This document shows, piece after piece, positions 1 through 11,388 of a stretch of DNA of 64,000 nt. The notes under the pieces were generated by a model. It was not told the DNA's origin and did not search any database. It was given only the letters and a program-made list of their open reading frames with translations. The translations under genes and the position numbers were made by a program. Position 1 is the stretch's first letter, and each line of letters opens with the position of its first letter. The stretch lies in NCBI RefSeq assembly GCF_907164915.1, contig NC_061869.1, positions 10,589,721-10,653,720 on the forward strand. Reading direction: 5' to 3'. Source of the stretch: Impatiens glandulifera. Lineage: Eukaryota; Streptophyta; Magnoliopsida; Ericales; Balsaminaceae.

Positions 1-231
1 TAACCGACTTCTCATAATACCTTCCAAACTGAATCGTGTACGTTGCTTCAGATTGAAACAGAAATTTCCGCCCTTGAACTCGGTTCAAGAGTCTGTGACA
101 ATCTATGTAGTGTTAAGAGCGGTTCTAGTCTTTAACCGGATTAGTTCCAATGTGTTGTGTGTGTTTGTTGTGTAAGCGATCTACCTTTAGCCAGACCCTA
201 GTTCTCTATCAGCGATCCCGATCTTAACACT
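1..231 (+). mobile_element. 3' end fragment of a SIRE-like copia LTR
   Basis: This segment aligns by eye with the reverse complement of the LTR end at about 29084-29260: shared words include CTTGAACTCGGTTCAAGAGT, TAGTGTTAAGA, GGATTAGT and the terminal run CTCTATCAGCGATCC. It is in + orientation and stops a few bases before the expected CA terminus. The sequence then changes to the AT-rich module also found near 12.4 and 31.7 kb. The left part lies outside the window, so I cannot say whether it belongs to a full element. Confidence 0.65.
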
Positions 232-565
232 TTATATCTTATAAAATATAATATATTGAGATTACATATATTAAATAATATTACAATATAATTATATTTT
301 TTTATTTGATTTTTAAAAATTATATTTCCGTAATTAAATTAATATCAATATATTTATTTTCTTATAAGTATTATATAATATATATTTTTTAATTTATAAA
401 TATTATTCTGGTATATCTTGGTATACCAAAATATTGAAAATCTCATACCTTTTATGTACCAATAATTTTGGTATCGGTATAATAAACAATAAGCTCATAA
501 ATAGTCTTATGGGTGTTTTAAATTTTCATTAAAAAATAAAATATAATAAAAAAATATGATTAGGT
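232..565. other. AT-rich spacer, no gene
   Basis: The first ~70 bases match the AT-rich leader found at about 12430-12500 and 31700-31765, so this is a fragment of the same duplicated module. The rest is A/T-rich and includes a short palindromic patch around 415-475 (GGTATACC with flanking inverted words). I see no coding potential. Confidence 0.5.
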
Positions 566-730
566 TTGAAAAAGCTCGACGAGCCATCAAACGAGTCTTA
601 CCTAAGCTCGAATTCGGCTCGAATCTTAAACGAGTTGGCTCGAGCTCAGCTCGAATTCGATTTTGACCGAACTCGAATCGAACTTTGACCGAGCGGCTCA
701 GGAGCGGCTTAGCTCATTTACACCCCTAGT
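566..730. repeat. GCTCGA-rich repeat ending in TTTACACCCCTAG
   Basis: Short runs of GCTCGA, GGCTCGA and GAATTCG recur here and end at TTTACACCCCTAG, the reverse complement of CTAGGGGTGTAAA. Related, oppositely oriented sequence lies at 11640-11790 and 30885-31050. This looks like the end of a dispersed non-autonomous DNA transposon; the superfamily is not established from the sequence. Confidence 0.5.
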
Positions 731-1174
<444 letters not shown>

Positions 1175-1660
1175 ATTATATAATGAGAAAATGATATTAA
1201 ATGAAAATATTTTAGTATGAAAACTTAAAACTATAAATATCACTTTTTACAATTGTAAGTATTCAACTCTCATATAGTCTCATGCACTAAATAATTTTAA
1301 ATATTCAAAATTTAATTTTTAATTTTAACAAACACATGAAGATAGTGATAAATTATATTTATATAAAATTAATAATGAAAGAGTATAATATATATATATA
1401 TATATAATTAGGAAATATAGAAAATTAAATATCTATATATTATAGAATATATAATTTATTAATATAATAAGAAATTAGATATAATTATAAGAAAGATAAA
1501 TGAATGACTTAAGGAGTAGAAGTCAATGATTTAAGAAAGAGATTGGATAAATATAATTGTATTCTTCTTTACTTTTTACTTTTTAAGAAATTACTCTTGA
1601 AAAGTTTAACCTTTTTCCTAAAGAAAAAGATTCATACAATATTTTTATTAGAGAAATGCC

Positions 1661-1668
1661 TATATAAC
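1661..1668 (+). promoter_or_regulatory. TATA box of expansin copy 1
   Basis: TATATAAC lies 89 bases before the ATG at 1757, giving a predicted leader of about 65 nt. The same box is at 15247-15254, 34630-34637 and 47604-47611 in the other copies, inside a ~180-bp proximal promoter that is nearly identical in all four. Confidence 0.7.
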
Positions 1669-1756
1669 CAAAGTTTTACTACACAAAATAATAAAATCTA
1701 AGAAGATTAATACATATTCATAGAGTTTTGTTTAAAAAACATTGTTGAAATTAGTC

Positions 1757-2732
1757 ATGTATTCTCAAGTAAAATTAACATTTTTCATCTTTGTATTATC
1801 TTTAATAATGTTTAGTGTATCTGCATCGCCTACTATAGCCACATGGTATGGACCTGCCAATGGTGCTGGTACTGATGGTAAAAAATCATTTTTTATTTAC
1901 AACATATGTTATTAAATTTGTTAAAACGAAGAAATTTATGTTTTATATGTAATATATATAAAGGTGGAGCATGTGGATATGGTAATACTGTCGAGTCAAA
2001 TTATGGAAAATTTGTAACCGCAGTCGGTAATGGATTATTTAAAGGTGGCCAAGAATGTGGTGCTTGTTATCAGGTTCATTTTTTTTATGTTGTTCATATG
2101 AGATGAAACAACTTTTAGATCTATTTATTCAACATATCTGTATATAGGTGCAATGTTCGTCACACCCAGCATGTTCAAAAAACCCGATAAAGGTGGTTGT
2201 TTCCGATCAATGTCCAGGATGTAATCCTTTTCAATTTGATCTGAGTGGCACCGCATTTGGAGCCTTAGCATCTACTGGGAAGGCTGCTGAACTCCGTAAT
2301 GCTGGGAAGATCCAGATAAATTACCAACGGTATATATATATATATTTATTTATTTATCGATCTTTTTCTTTTACATGTGTTTTGATATTTTTCGACACAA
2401 TTTATATGGTATGGGTGCGCAGGGTTCCGTGTCAATATGGGCAAAAAATAAAATTTGTAGTCGATAAAGGTTCGAACCCAAATTATATAGCCGTAAATAT
2501 AGAGGAAGAAGGTGGAGATGGCGACCTCAGTAAAGTAGAGATTAAACAAGGATCGGGCGAGTTTCGAGTTGCACATCAGATATTCGGGGCTACATGGGGT
2601 ATCAACTCCTTGGTACCGGGTCCTTTATCTATTCGTCTCACCACAAGCAGTGGACGATCTGTCATAGCTAATAACGTTATACCAGCTGGTTGGCACCCTG
2701 GTGCAACTTATATTTCCTCCGTTCAATTTTAA
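1757..2732 (+). CDS. EXPB: Beta-expansin, copy 1 (4 exons, 240 aa)
   Basis: Secreted wall-loosening protein of the beta-expansin family. Exons are 1757-1877, 1964-2073, 2148-2329 and 2423-2732 (121, 110, 182, 310 nt; total 723 nt, 240 aa plus TAA). All introns are GT..AG and 74-93 bp long. Residues 1-23 form a hydrophobic signal peptide ending SVSA. The double-psi beta-barrel (GH45-like) domain spans about 28-138 and includes TWYG (29-32), GACGYG (42-47) and ECGACYQ (71-77). The grass-pollen-allergen/CBM63 domain spans about 146-240 and ends with NNVIPAGW. The normally conserved HFD is QFD here (106-108); the aspartate is kept and the histidine lost. The ATG is the first in frame after the TATA box. 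Copy 2 encodes the same protein. At 240 aa it is somewhat shorter than the usual 260-275. No breaks are seen, so it is probably functional, though the H-to-Q change leaves activity uncertain. Confidence 0.93.
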
Positions 2733-2808
2733 AGTTATTTTAACTAAGACATTATTCTAGCTAGCTAGTATCGGTGGGTGGTTATAATCTTGTTTAAGAG
2801 ATTCAAAT

Positions 2809-2814
2809 AATAAA
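2809..2814 (+). terminator. Poly(A) signal of expansin copy 1
   Basis: AATAAA lies 77 nt after the TAA stop, in a conserved 3' flank (TTCAAATAATAAAATAAG) present after each expansin copy. A diverged second copy of this flank occurs at about 50194-50410. Confidence 0.5.
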
Positions 2815-3723
2815 ATAAGTTTAGTCGTTCTCTTTTATTAATACTTATTTCTTATATAAATTATAATACTGAATAAAAGTTTGGTGTTAGAATGATATTA
2901 AAACACGTTATAAGACTTGAAAAATGAAACAAGTATTTGTTCGTAAAACATTCGGGATTTATAAGTCCTTGACGGTGAAGACGAATTGTCAAATACCTCT
3001 GTATTATTGTCCATGAGTCATTTTTCCTTCTGAGGTCTTTTTCTTCATGAAAAATATGTATTCGTTTATTGTAAATCCATTACTATTGGATTCTGTTTCA
3101 TTATCGCCAAGTATTTTGGCATAGGTGGGCTGATCTTTTTGACTCTTGGGATCCTGAGAGAGATTCATTGTTATGCGCTTTTGTTTCTCATATTGAGATA
3201 TAACCGTTGGTGTCCTGCCTCGCCTCTTCCTCTAAAAGAGGAGGGTCTCATAACTCTTTATGCTCATTTCTATAAATTTAAAAACTGTCAGTCAAAAAAT
3301 CAAGGTGATTATTATATTTTCCCTTCTTATACGTTATTTCAAAATCAAATGGGGCCAAATGAGCTTGCCATCTGGCAAATATTTGTTTCGATACATCATG
3401 TTTAAAGTCTTTTTGAAACATAAATTTAGATGTGTTGCAGTCTATTAATTTAATAAATTTTTTATTATATTAATCGTCTTGAAATTTTAAAACATATTTT
3501 ACTATAGCGAGTATTTCTTTGGCGATTGTTGCTTAATTCTTTTGGGATTCGTTCTATTTTTTATAATGGAATCTGACAAGATAGACAATAAGGATTGAAA
3601 ATATTATTCATTATCTTCTGAAATTCTAAGGGAGCATTTTTTAATCTGCATGGCATAACAATTCATTCATAATGTCCAATAGGGACACTAAAAGTACCTA
3701 TCAGACTTTTCAATCTAGATTTG

Positions 3724-3954
3724 TCAATATCTTGATTTCAAATCAAAATTTGAAAATATTAGACTATCATATAGTCTGTCTAGTAAGTATTTTTTATTAG
3801 GAATTGGATGTCTAATCCATTTTAATACCTTGTTGAGGGGTTTATAATTAATTAATAATCTTGGTACACCCCTTTTAATTTTTGAGTGTTTATTCACGTA
3901 GAAAGTTGTACATAACCAAGGGGATTGTGATGAATTTATTAGCCCTTTTGTCAA
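3724..3954 (-). pseudogene. Pararetroviral reverse transcriptase fragment (copy 1, unit 1)
   Basis: A 76-codon open stretch shows the fingers/palm region typical of caulimovirid RT, including FYVNKHSKIKRG, PRLLINYKPLN and FDLKS. Downstream on the minus strand (3723-3560) the frame goes on through the VPIGHY region to a point after NNIFNPY, where the palm sequence with the catalytic aspartate pair should follow. It jumps instead toward the RNase H region (FARWQ-like words). The same jump is seen in the other viral copies. Confidence 0.75.
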
Positions 3955-4146
3955 AGAGTAACTATTTCTTTTTTACATAATTCTAAATATTCCGAATTCA
4001 TTTGGCAAGGTCTTGCCTTTGTAGAAATATTCACTTTATTAAAATAATCTTCATAAAGTAGTTAAACCATATGTTTCTTTCTATCCCAAAATACATTAGG
4101 ATGCTCATTATAAATTTCTATTGAAATTTTATCTCTTAGTAAAGTA

Positions 4147-4329
4147 CAGTAGAAATTCTATAAAATAATACACTTGGGACGACCAAAATTTATTAATTAA
4201 AAGAGTTATTAATTAATCGATAAATTAATAATTATTAATTTATATATTAATTAATATTTTATTAATTTATAATAAAATACTTAGTTTACAAACACTTTTA
4301 AGCTTCCACTTAATTATTATATACAATGC
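4147..4329 (+). mobile_element. 5' end piece of a pogo/Tigger-type element
   Basis: It starts with CAGTAGAAATTCTATAAAAT after a TA at 4145-4146 and matches the first ~180 bases of the 5596-6468 element. It is cut at ATACAATGC, where the second tandem unit of viral sequence begins, so the duplication happened after the pogo insertion. Confidence 0.75.
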
Positions 4330-5595
4330 TATTAAAACACGCTATAAGACTTGAAAAATGAAACAAGTATTTGTTCGTAAAACATTCTGGATTTATAAGT
4401 CTTTGATGGTGAGGACGAATTGTCAAATACCTCTGTAATATTGTCCATGAGTCATTTTTTCATCTGAGGTCTTTTTCTTCTAGGAAAAATATATATTCGT
4501 TTATTGTAAATCCATTAATATTGGATTCTATTTCATTATCGCCAAGTATTTTGCATAGGTGGGATGATCTTTTAGACTCTTGGGATCTTGAGAGAGATTC
4601 ATTGCTATGCGGTTTTTTCCCATATTGAGATATAACCGTTGGTGTCCTGCCTCGCCTCTTCCTCTAAAAGAGGAGGGTCTCCTTCCTCTATTAGAGAAAG
4701 ATTCATAACTATTTATGTTCATTCCTGTAAATTTAAAAACTCACGAGTCGAAAAATCAAGGTGATTATTATCTTTTCCCTTCTTATATGTTATTTCAAAA
4801 TCAAATGGGTCTAAATGAGCTTGCCATCTGGCAAACAATTATTTTGATACATCATGTTTAAAGTCTTTTCGAAACATAAATTTAGATGCGTTCCAGTCTG
4901 TCAATTTAATAAATTTTTGATTATATAAATCTTCTTGAAATTTTAAAACACATTTTATTATAGCGAGTATTTCTTTGGCGATTGTTACATAGTTCTTTTG
5001 GGATTCGTTCTATTTTCCAGAATGGAATCTTACAAGATAGACTATAAGGATTGAAAATATTATTCATTATCTTCTGAAATTATGACGGAGCATTTTTTAA
5101 TCCGATATTAATGTCCAATAGGGACATTAAAAACTGTCTTATACCTATCATACTTTTCAATCTATATTTGTCAATATCTTGATTTTAAATCAAAATTTCA
5201 AAATATTATTCTATCATATAGTCTGTTTAGTAAGTATTTTTTTTATTAGGAATTGGATGTCTAATCCATTTTAATACCTTGTTGAGGGGTTTATAATTAA
5301 TTAATAATATTGGTACACTCCTTTCAATTTCTTAGTGTTTATTCACGTAGAAAGCTGTACATGACCAAGGGGAATGTGATGGACTTATTAGCCCTTTTGT
5401 AAAAGAGTATATATTTCTTTTTTGCATAATTCTAAATATTCCGAATTCATTTGGCAATCTCTTGCCTTTGTAGAAATATTCACTTCATTAAAATAATTTT
5501 CATAAGGTAGTGAAACCATATGTTTCTTTCTATCCCAAAATGCATTAGGATGCTCATTACAAATTTCTATTGAAATTTTATCTCTTAATAAAGTA

Positions 5596-6468
5596 CAGTA
5601 GAATCTCTTTAAAATAATACACTTGGGACGACCAAAATTTTAATTAAAAGAGTTATTAATTAATCGATAAATTAATAATTATTAATTTATATATTAATTA
5701 ATATTTTATTAATTTATAGTAAAACACTTAGTTTACAAACACCTTTAAGCTTCCACTTAATTATTATATACAATGCATGTACTGTATATCAAATGAATGA
5801 CCCAATTTGAAAGAAACCTTCAATCTCCCACCTTATTATGCTTCTTGTGTTCAATGTATTACTTTATGGACATTAAAAATATTTTCTATATAAACAAGAT
5901 CAAAATATTGTAGGTTAACATAAAAAAATCATACACAACATGGCTTCCCATCTTAAAGGTGTGAAAAAAACAACAATGACCTACGAGATTCGAAGAGCAT
6001 TATGCAAGCACAACAAGGATAATCCAAGTCTCACTCAAAAAAAATTGCAAGAATGGGTTCATAGTAACTATGGTTTTCAATGGAGCCCCCTTCGCGAAAC
6101 GAAGCTATTAAAGCGGCAATCACATTGAACAATTTATTGTTGAGCTATGAGAAAACAACACCAGAAGTTCTTACCATGCTAAGGAAAATTAGAGAGACAT
6201 TCAAGGGGAAATTAATTTTAACAAAAAACAAAAGACTATTGAGTCATTTTTTAAGAAACCTTCATAAATCATTCATGTAATATGCTATATATAAGGAAAT
6301 ATTAATTTATATTTTATATGGGGTCTAAAGAAATTTTCAAAAATGTATTATCTTATAATTTTAGCGAATTATTAATTTAGCATCCTATCCCCGAGTCGGG
6401 ACTGGCCAAAACTATTATCTTAGAGATTTTATTAAATAATTGAGTATTAATTTATCGAGTTTCTACTG
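5596..6468 (+). mobile_element. pogo/Tigger (Tc1-mariner) element, 873 bp, TA duplication
   Basis: Terminal inverted repeats CAGTAGAA (5596-5603) and TTCTACTG (6461-6468) extend inward as CTCTWTAAAWTAATAC-like sequence and are flanked by TA (5594-5595, 6469-6470). Viral copies 2 (about 17773) and 3 (about 37128) have the unoccupied site AAAGTATTTTTT, which proves insertion into a TA dinucleotide. Inside are only the N-terminal DNA-binding part and the C-terminal tail of a transposase, so the element is an internally deleted, non-autonomous derivative similar in style to plant Emigrant/Lemi elements. Confidence 0.85.
5940..6285 (+). pseudogene. Internally deleted Tigger/CENP-B-like transposase
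   Basis: From ATG 5940 about 50 codons encode an N-terminal CENP-B/pogo-type helix-turn-helix (words TYEIRRALCKH, NPSLTQKKLQEW). At about 6085 the reading jumps to a C-terminal segment in another frame (6090-6230; LNNLLLSYEKTTPEVL). A third frame near 6225-6265 carries a TIESFF-like tail common at the end of plant Tigger transposases. The whole DDE catalytic domain is missing. Family assignment of the N-terminus is fair; the C-terminus match is from memory of plant homologues. Confidence 0.6.
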
Positions 6469-6894
6469 TATTTTTTCCTTATAATCTGGGGGCTTCCTAA
6501 TTGTTCATCAATTGTTACAAGAATTATTTCTTATTTTAGAAAATATATTTGATCTTGCTTTGATACTGACATATATAATATGTAAAATTTTTGTAAATGG
6601 TTCAATAATAAATTCTAGAAAAATACCATTTTCTTGAAAAGTTTTTGTAATGCCCTTACTATCGATTTTCTTTATTGGATAAATAGTATTTAAAAATGGG
6701 GTACCAATTACGACCTGGTTAGAGATATCTTTAGCAAGTATAAAACTTTGGACAATGAACTTATTATTAGTACATATGTAGGATTTAGGAAATTTATATT
6801 GATTTTAGAGTTTATCTCCACTTGGGTGCCACAGTATATGCATTGTTTTATAAAACATCTAGTAGGAATTAATCCTTCTTGTGTAACATTTATA

Positions 6895-6925
6895 TTTGCT
6901 CCGCCGTCAACGAGAACAATAAGCG
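6895..6925 (-). pseudogene. Pararetroviral aspartic protease active-site region, copy 1
   Basis: The minus strand reads LVDGGAN around 6900-6920, where copies 2 (about 18203-18227) and 3 (about 37560-37583) read RVDSGA. The aspartate is kept but the following serine is glycine in copy 1. It lies between the zinc finger and RT, as expected for this virus family. Confidence 0.6.
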
Positions 6926-7670
6926 AATTTGTATAATGATTATCAATTAAAAATGATATTTTTATGTGTCATTTCTGAGATTTGACTATTTCTATTGTGG
7001 ATAAGAAATTTTCTGAGAAGATGTTTTCTCTAACTTCTATTTTCTCTTTTCATTTATGATAAGTTTGATTGTTTTCTTGAGTTTTATTCTCAAATTTAGT
7101 GATTCTTGATTCCTGTATAATATTTTTATTTTTTAATATTTTAATTTATTCTTTAAGATTATTTATTTTTTGTAAAGATTTTAGATAGATATATTATCTT
7201 CTTTGTTCTGGTATTTGTTCTTAAGTTGGTTCATTACCTCAGTCATATTATAAGATTTATTATAATTTAAAATCTTGTCTTATGGTTTTTCCCCTCTAAA
7301 GGACAAAGTTCTTTTTTTAGTATTGAATTGATCTATGGTCATTCAAAAACATGATTAGAGATAATAACATAAATTGTCATATCTGAAAATTGAAATATGA
7401 TTCTATATAATTCAGATTTTTTGATATTTTGATTTTGGTCAATTTTATTAAATTCTTTCTTGGGGCATCTTAGTCCCGATTGACATGGATCACATTTAGA
7501 GTCTTTTGAGCTTAATTCAGAAATGTTCTCATTGTTCAGAACATCTAATCCAGAATTACTACTTGTTGAATCTGATTCGAATTCTTCAGATTCTGAGTTT
7601 TGAAGAGTTTGAATAATTAATCGTTTTGTGTCTTCTAGGATTTCAAGATTATTAATTTTTTCTTTGCACA

Positions 7671-7712
7671 ACAGTATTTTGATGTGTGTCCAAATTTTCC
7701 ACAGTTGTGACA
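7671..7712 (-). pseudogene. Pararetroviral capsid CCHC zinc finger, copy 1
   Basis: The minus strand encodes C-HN-C-GKFG-H-TSKY-C, a complete CX2CX4HX4C nucleic-acid-binding knuckle at the C-terminal part of the capsid protein. It is followed downstream by an acidic Ser/Glu-rich stretch (7660-7490; SESEEFESDSTSSNSG). Copies 2 (20549-20590) and 3 (38372-38413) retain the same finger with single changes. Confidence 0.8.
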
Positions 7713-8050
7713 TTTCCTATTAATTTTTTAAATTCTTCGGTTTTGTTTGAGATTTTTTTATCCCTCCTTTGATTTTTCATTTCTAAATGTGTCTTGGAGG
7801 ATTTTCTATATTTATGAAATTTATTGTATGTTGACCCTCTATCTTTGCTAAATGTAGGGTTATCTAGACCGAATTGTAGGCATAATTGATCTAATTATTT
7901 TCTTTCATATAAACTATGTATTTTAATTTTGGGAGTTCCATGACTCTAATAAGGAAGGTATTTTTATACCATCTAAAGTTTGGAAGTGTTTTACAATTAA
8001 AATTTTGTAATAATGTTCTTATGGTATCACGATTATCACCAAACCTTCTT

Positions 8051-8486
8051 GTGATAGAAAGTAGTGGAGGAAAGTGAAAAGGAGACTATGAAAGTAGATC
8101 GAAGTAACTCAGACAAAGTTCAATCCAATGAATGCGCAGCTCACAAACAAACAACATCATAGGCAACAGTTGAATCACCAATAGAAAAGTTTAGAGAGCC
8201 AAACATGTGAGGATGCGACGTAAATATAATCGCTGGAATTCGAGGAATATAAACCGGGATTCTAAAGTAGAGTAAGAGTAGTCAAAGAGGAAGTTCACTA
8301 CATAATCAAAATTTTAAAATTGTAGGTCTTGTATGCTTTTGTTGTTTGTTTGTTTCCAATCAGACACTCTAGGATCGTTGTTTGTTATCATTTAATCAAA
8401 ACTAGAAATTGTCTAACTTTGATTTTGAACCTCTCTCACTTTTGAGTTTTTTAATGAAATAGCGCTAAACTGTTTTCCCAAAAAAA
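8051..8486 (+). pseudogene. Retrocopy of a host mRNA 3' end inside the viral capsid, copy 1
   Basis: This is the same insert as 38971-39409, ending in a short A run at 8480-8487 followed by ATATTAACTGCAAG. Here the left target duplication has been lost. The virus sequence CTTCTTGTGA joins GTGATAGAAAG directly, consistent with deletion across the shared GTGA. See the copy at 38971 for coding content. Confidence 0.75.
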
Positions 8487-9490
8487 ATATTAACTGCAAG
8501 TGTATAAACTACATGTTCAACAAGACTATTGTTTTCTTGTTTTATAGTGTTAATGATTGAATCTCTATCATCATGGGAAAAATAATTGTCCCACCATCCC
8601 TTTAGTTGTCTTATAAAATTATAAATTTATTTTTTTGAATAACCATCAATATTCAATTTATATATCTTGTTACCAGTATAACTGATATCAATTCTATTTG
8701 TGTATTCTTCATGCAAGACATCCATTGGGTCGGTCTGCTATAATAGAATTTTCTTTGAATTGGTTTATCAGCCAATTTATTGATTTTATTAATCTGGTCT
8801 TTTGATCTGATTTTTCAATCAAGTTAAATTGTAATTCTTTATCTAGAGTTTTTATGCTCAGTTTGTTAAAATTTCTTCATGAATTTTTTCTAGTTCTTGC
8901 ATTGTCCTTGATTTGAAATCAGATATTATTTGCGGAGGTCGAAAGCTTGGGGAAGCTTCTTTTTCTTTTTGGGGCTATTCTAATGAAACCTAGTTTGATT
9001 TCATTTAGTGAACTTATTATTTTTTTCAACCTTATTATCGATGGATTGTAACTGTTCTTCTAGAATATTTAGGAATAAATTTATATAATTTTGATGTTCA
9101 AACATGTCATTAATATGTTTACAAGTTATTGGCAGTGTATCATTTTCAATAAGTTTTGAAAATGTTGCAAAATGTGTAATTTTTCCACTTTTTTCAATAT
9201 GAAAAAATTATTGAAGCGGATATATTTATATGTAGGTTTTGCCTGATTCTAGCCTATAATTTCTTTCAATAACAACTATATAATTTTTTACATAAATGCT
9301 TATAAACTATGAGGTAAAGGGAATTAATTCAATTTTCCAGTGCATAATTCATAGAATTATTTTTCAAATTGTTGTATTTTTAAAATATGAAAACTTTCAA
9401 AAAAACCATTTCTTGAATTGGGTATAACTCGGATCTTTAAATTCTTTTGGAATATTTTTTCTAGCTGGGGATTCAATACTGAAATCTATT
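8487..9490 (-). pseudogene. Pararetroviral capsid N-terminal part and MP-CP linker, copy 1
   Basis: The minus strand carries the capsid hallmark around GWWDNYF (near 8585-8605), preceded by remnants of the KIYELNIDGYS region. From 8730 to 9490 the frame is heavily broken and only scattered coding words remain, so it is listed as decayed linker between movement protein and capsid. Confidence 0.6.
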
Positions 9491-9503
9491 ATGGGTTTAT
9501 AAT

Positions 9504-10300
9504 TCATTGGATAGAAAAGTCCATTTTCGACATTGTCGGTTCTAATCCATTTAAGGTTTGAGTGTGGGTGTTATTTTCTCTAGCAATATTTTGTCTATTA
9601 ATATAGAGTTTTTTTGTAATCGGAGTTGAATCTTTCGAAAATGTTGTTTCTCTTATTTGAGAGGTGGATGTCCTTGAAGGATATTCAACTTTATAGTCGA
9701 ATGGTGAAACATATAATCTAACAGAGTTATATTTTTGTGAATGACACAATTTCAGATTTGTATTAAATCTGATATCTACATTTCCTTCATTATTCTAAGA
9801 AATATCTAATATATTATTATAATTTTGAACCTGTGGTTGTACGTGGACATCTTAGTTGATTTTCAAGTTGTCTGGAAAAGATATTTCTTCTCATTTAATA
9901 GGTCTTCTTTTAGTAATATTTGATTTATCAAAATTAGTCTGTATTAAGATTGTCTCATTATTTGGTTTATCAACTCTCTTACATTGTGGATTTAGAGTAA
10001 ATAAGGGTTTATAGTATATTCTATAATATGCACATATTACCTTCGTTCAGAGCATAATTATATCTGTATACCTTAACATTTAATATTAGAGAATCGTTTA
10101 TATTAACATTAGATAAAGATAATTGTAAGTTTGGGAAAACGTTAAAATAAACTAGTTCATGAGCTAAACTATATTATATGATTCTCATTAGAAATTGTTT
10201 CAATTTAGGTTATTAATATCTCTCAAAACTGCCATAAAGCTTTCTGATAATCCGATCAAATATTTAAATGCAACCTCTACTAGTCCTATTCCTACATATT
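9504..10300 (-). pseudogene. Pararetroviral movement protein remnant, copy 1
   Basis: The C-terminal part is an 81-codon open stretch (9749-9504). Further upstream on the minus strand, across several frames, are words typical of the 30K-type movement protein of petuvirus-like genomes (VYFNVFPN near 10145, NVNINDSLILNVK near 10100). Stops and frameshifts interrupt it. Viral copy 3 ends within this gene at about 40975, so copy 1 preserves the most 5' viral sequence in the window. Confidence 0.6.
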
Positions 10301-10330
10301 CTATATTCATATCTCATACTAATTTTATTA

Positions 10331-10611
10331 TTAGGTCATTATTATCGAAAAATGATTTCGGTTGTCTTTATTATTTTTTTACTTCAGTCATTATATATAT
10401 ATATATGAAAATGATTGTAGACAATGAATGAATGTATAATTAGATTGAAAATTATTTTAATGATAAGATAAATATTTTATGATTTTATATTTTTAAAACT
10501 TGTCTAAATTCTAAAGTTCTTCAAAATGAAAGTTTTGTGTAACTATACAATTTATCATATATTTTTTGATAATATAACTTAACATTTAACCTAAATAAAA
10601 AAAAAATTATT
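10331..10611. other. AT-rich spacer downstream of viral copy 1
   Basis: A/T-rich sequence with a short TATATA run at 10396-10405. I see no coding signal or clear repeat. Its right edge (TTAACCTAAATAAA) matches about 30355-30372. Confidence 0.4.
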
Positions 10612-11082
10612 TGTTGAAATTTTTAGGGTCACTAGTATAATAAATAATTGTGTAATTGTCATATTTAATATAAGCCAAAATAATGTGATCTAATGTGATT
10701 AAGTTTATGGCTTATGGGTGTATTTGTCATGAATATAAAGTGAGGATACCTAAGTGGAATTTCTAATTTTATGAAGGGGCTGAATTAGAAATAATCTAAC
10801 TATAATAACTAACTTAATGTTAGTTATATGTAACGGCAATGGTCCCCATTTGATGTAACGTCAATTCTCCTTTGCGTCCCCATCAACAGAGAGAGAAACA
10901 TATTGTTGTACTCATCAAATGGAAGAACTATTCCACATAAATAAAGTCTAAGGAAAGAGAAGATTAAAGATTGATTTCATTCATGCAAAGTCTAATAGAA
11001 GATTCATCAAATTAAGGTACACTTCCGCCGCTTTCAGATTTTAATTTCTCACCCATTAAATTATGATCTAATTAGTATAAAT
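10612..11082 (+). mobile_element. About 470-bp insertion absent from the sister module
   Basis: The sister module at 30355-30385 reads straight from CCTAAATAAA to TTTTGATTAAATTC, while here 470 bp intervene, starting TGTTGAAATTTTTAGGG. The insert has an LTR-like opening TG and a CTTCCGCCGCTTTCA motif near 11025, but the ends and a target duplication are not clear. It may be a small solo LTR or TRIM. Confidence 0.45.
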
Positions 11083-11352
11083 CTATTTTGATTAAATTCA
11101 TTTAATAATTATTATATAAATTTACTTGATTATTTAGATTAAACTAATAATAAATAAGATAGAAAATTGACATAATCTGTATACTATAAATGACTTCAAT
11201 ATTAATTTATCTTTGTTGACTTAAATTATTTATCCAAGGATCTGGTCCCATCATTTTAATTGCAGATGAGACTTACTGAAGTCATATGAGATGTGTCAAC
11301 ACTAGATCTGATGATATAATTTTATTATTATATTAAGTAATATATCATAATG

Positions 11353-11388
<36 letters not shown>

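Larger units (their letters stand above)
2896..5776 (-). repeat. Tandem duplication of viral 3' part plus pogo end (1.43 + 1.45 kb)
   Basis: Unit 1 is 2896-4329 and unit 2 is 4330-5776. Both run from TATTAAAACACG at the expansin/virus border through the RNase H and RT region into the first ~180 bp of a pogo-type element. The units are not identical. Unit 1 keeps a block with TGCATGGCATAACAA (about 3646) also found in viral copies 2 and 4; unit 2 lacks it, as copy 3 does. The junction is at ATACAATGC/TATTAAAACAC. Confidence 0.8.
2940..10330 (-). pseudogene. Endogenous pararetrovirus (Caulimoviridae), copy 1, decayed
   Basis: Read on the minus strand the order is movement protein (about 10300-9500), capsid (about 8730-7670, interrupted), CCHC zinc finger (7712-7671), aspartic protease (near 6920), reverse transcriptase (about 5400-5050 and 3970-3620) and RNase H, as in single-polyprotein petuvirus/florendovirus-like genomes. 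The reading frame is broken by many stops and frameshifts. It is further interrupted by a tandem duplication, a pogo element and a retrocopy. It starts shortly after the expansin 3' flank. Outer borders are approximate, because no terminal repeats or target duplications are visible. Confidence 0.8.

Noticed and set aside
1906..2106. Plus-strand ORFs at 1906, 15503, 34884 and 47858 as separate small genes
   Set aside because: They are expansin exon 2 read through the flanking introns; splice sites GT..AG give a continuous family-matching protein instead.
2346..2576. Minus-strand ORF opposite expansin exon 4 / intron 3, repeated in all four copies
   Set aside because: It mirrors the sense coding sequence and crosses the intron. 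It is repeated only because the gene is.
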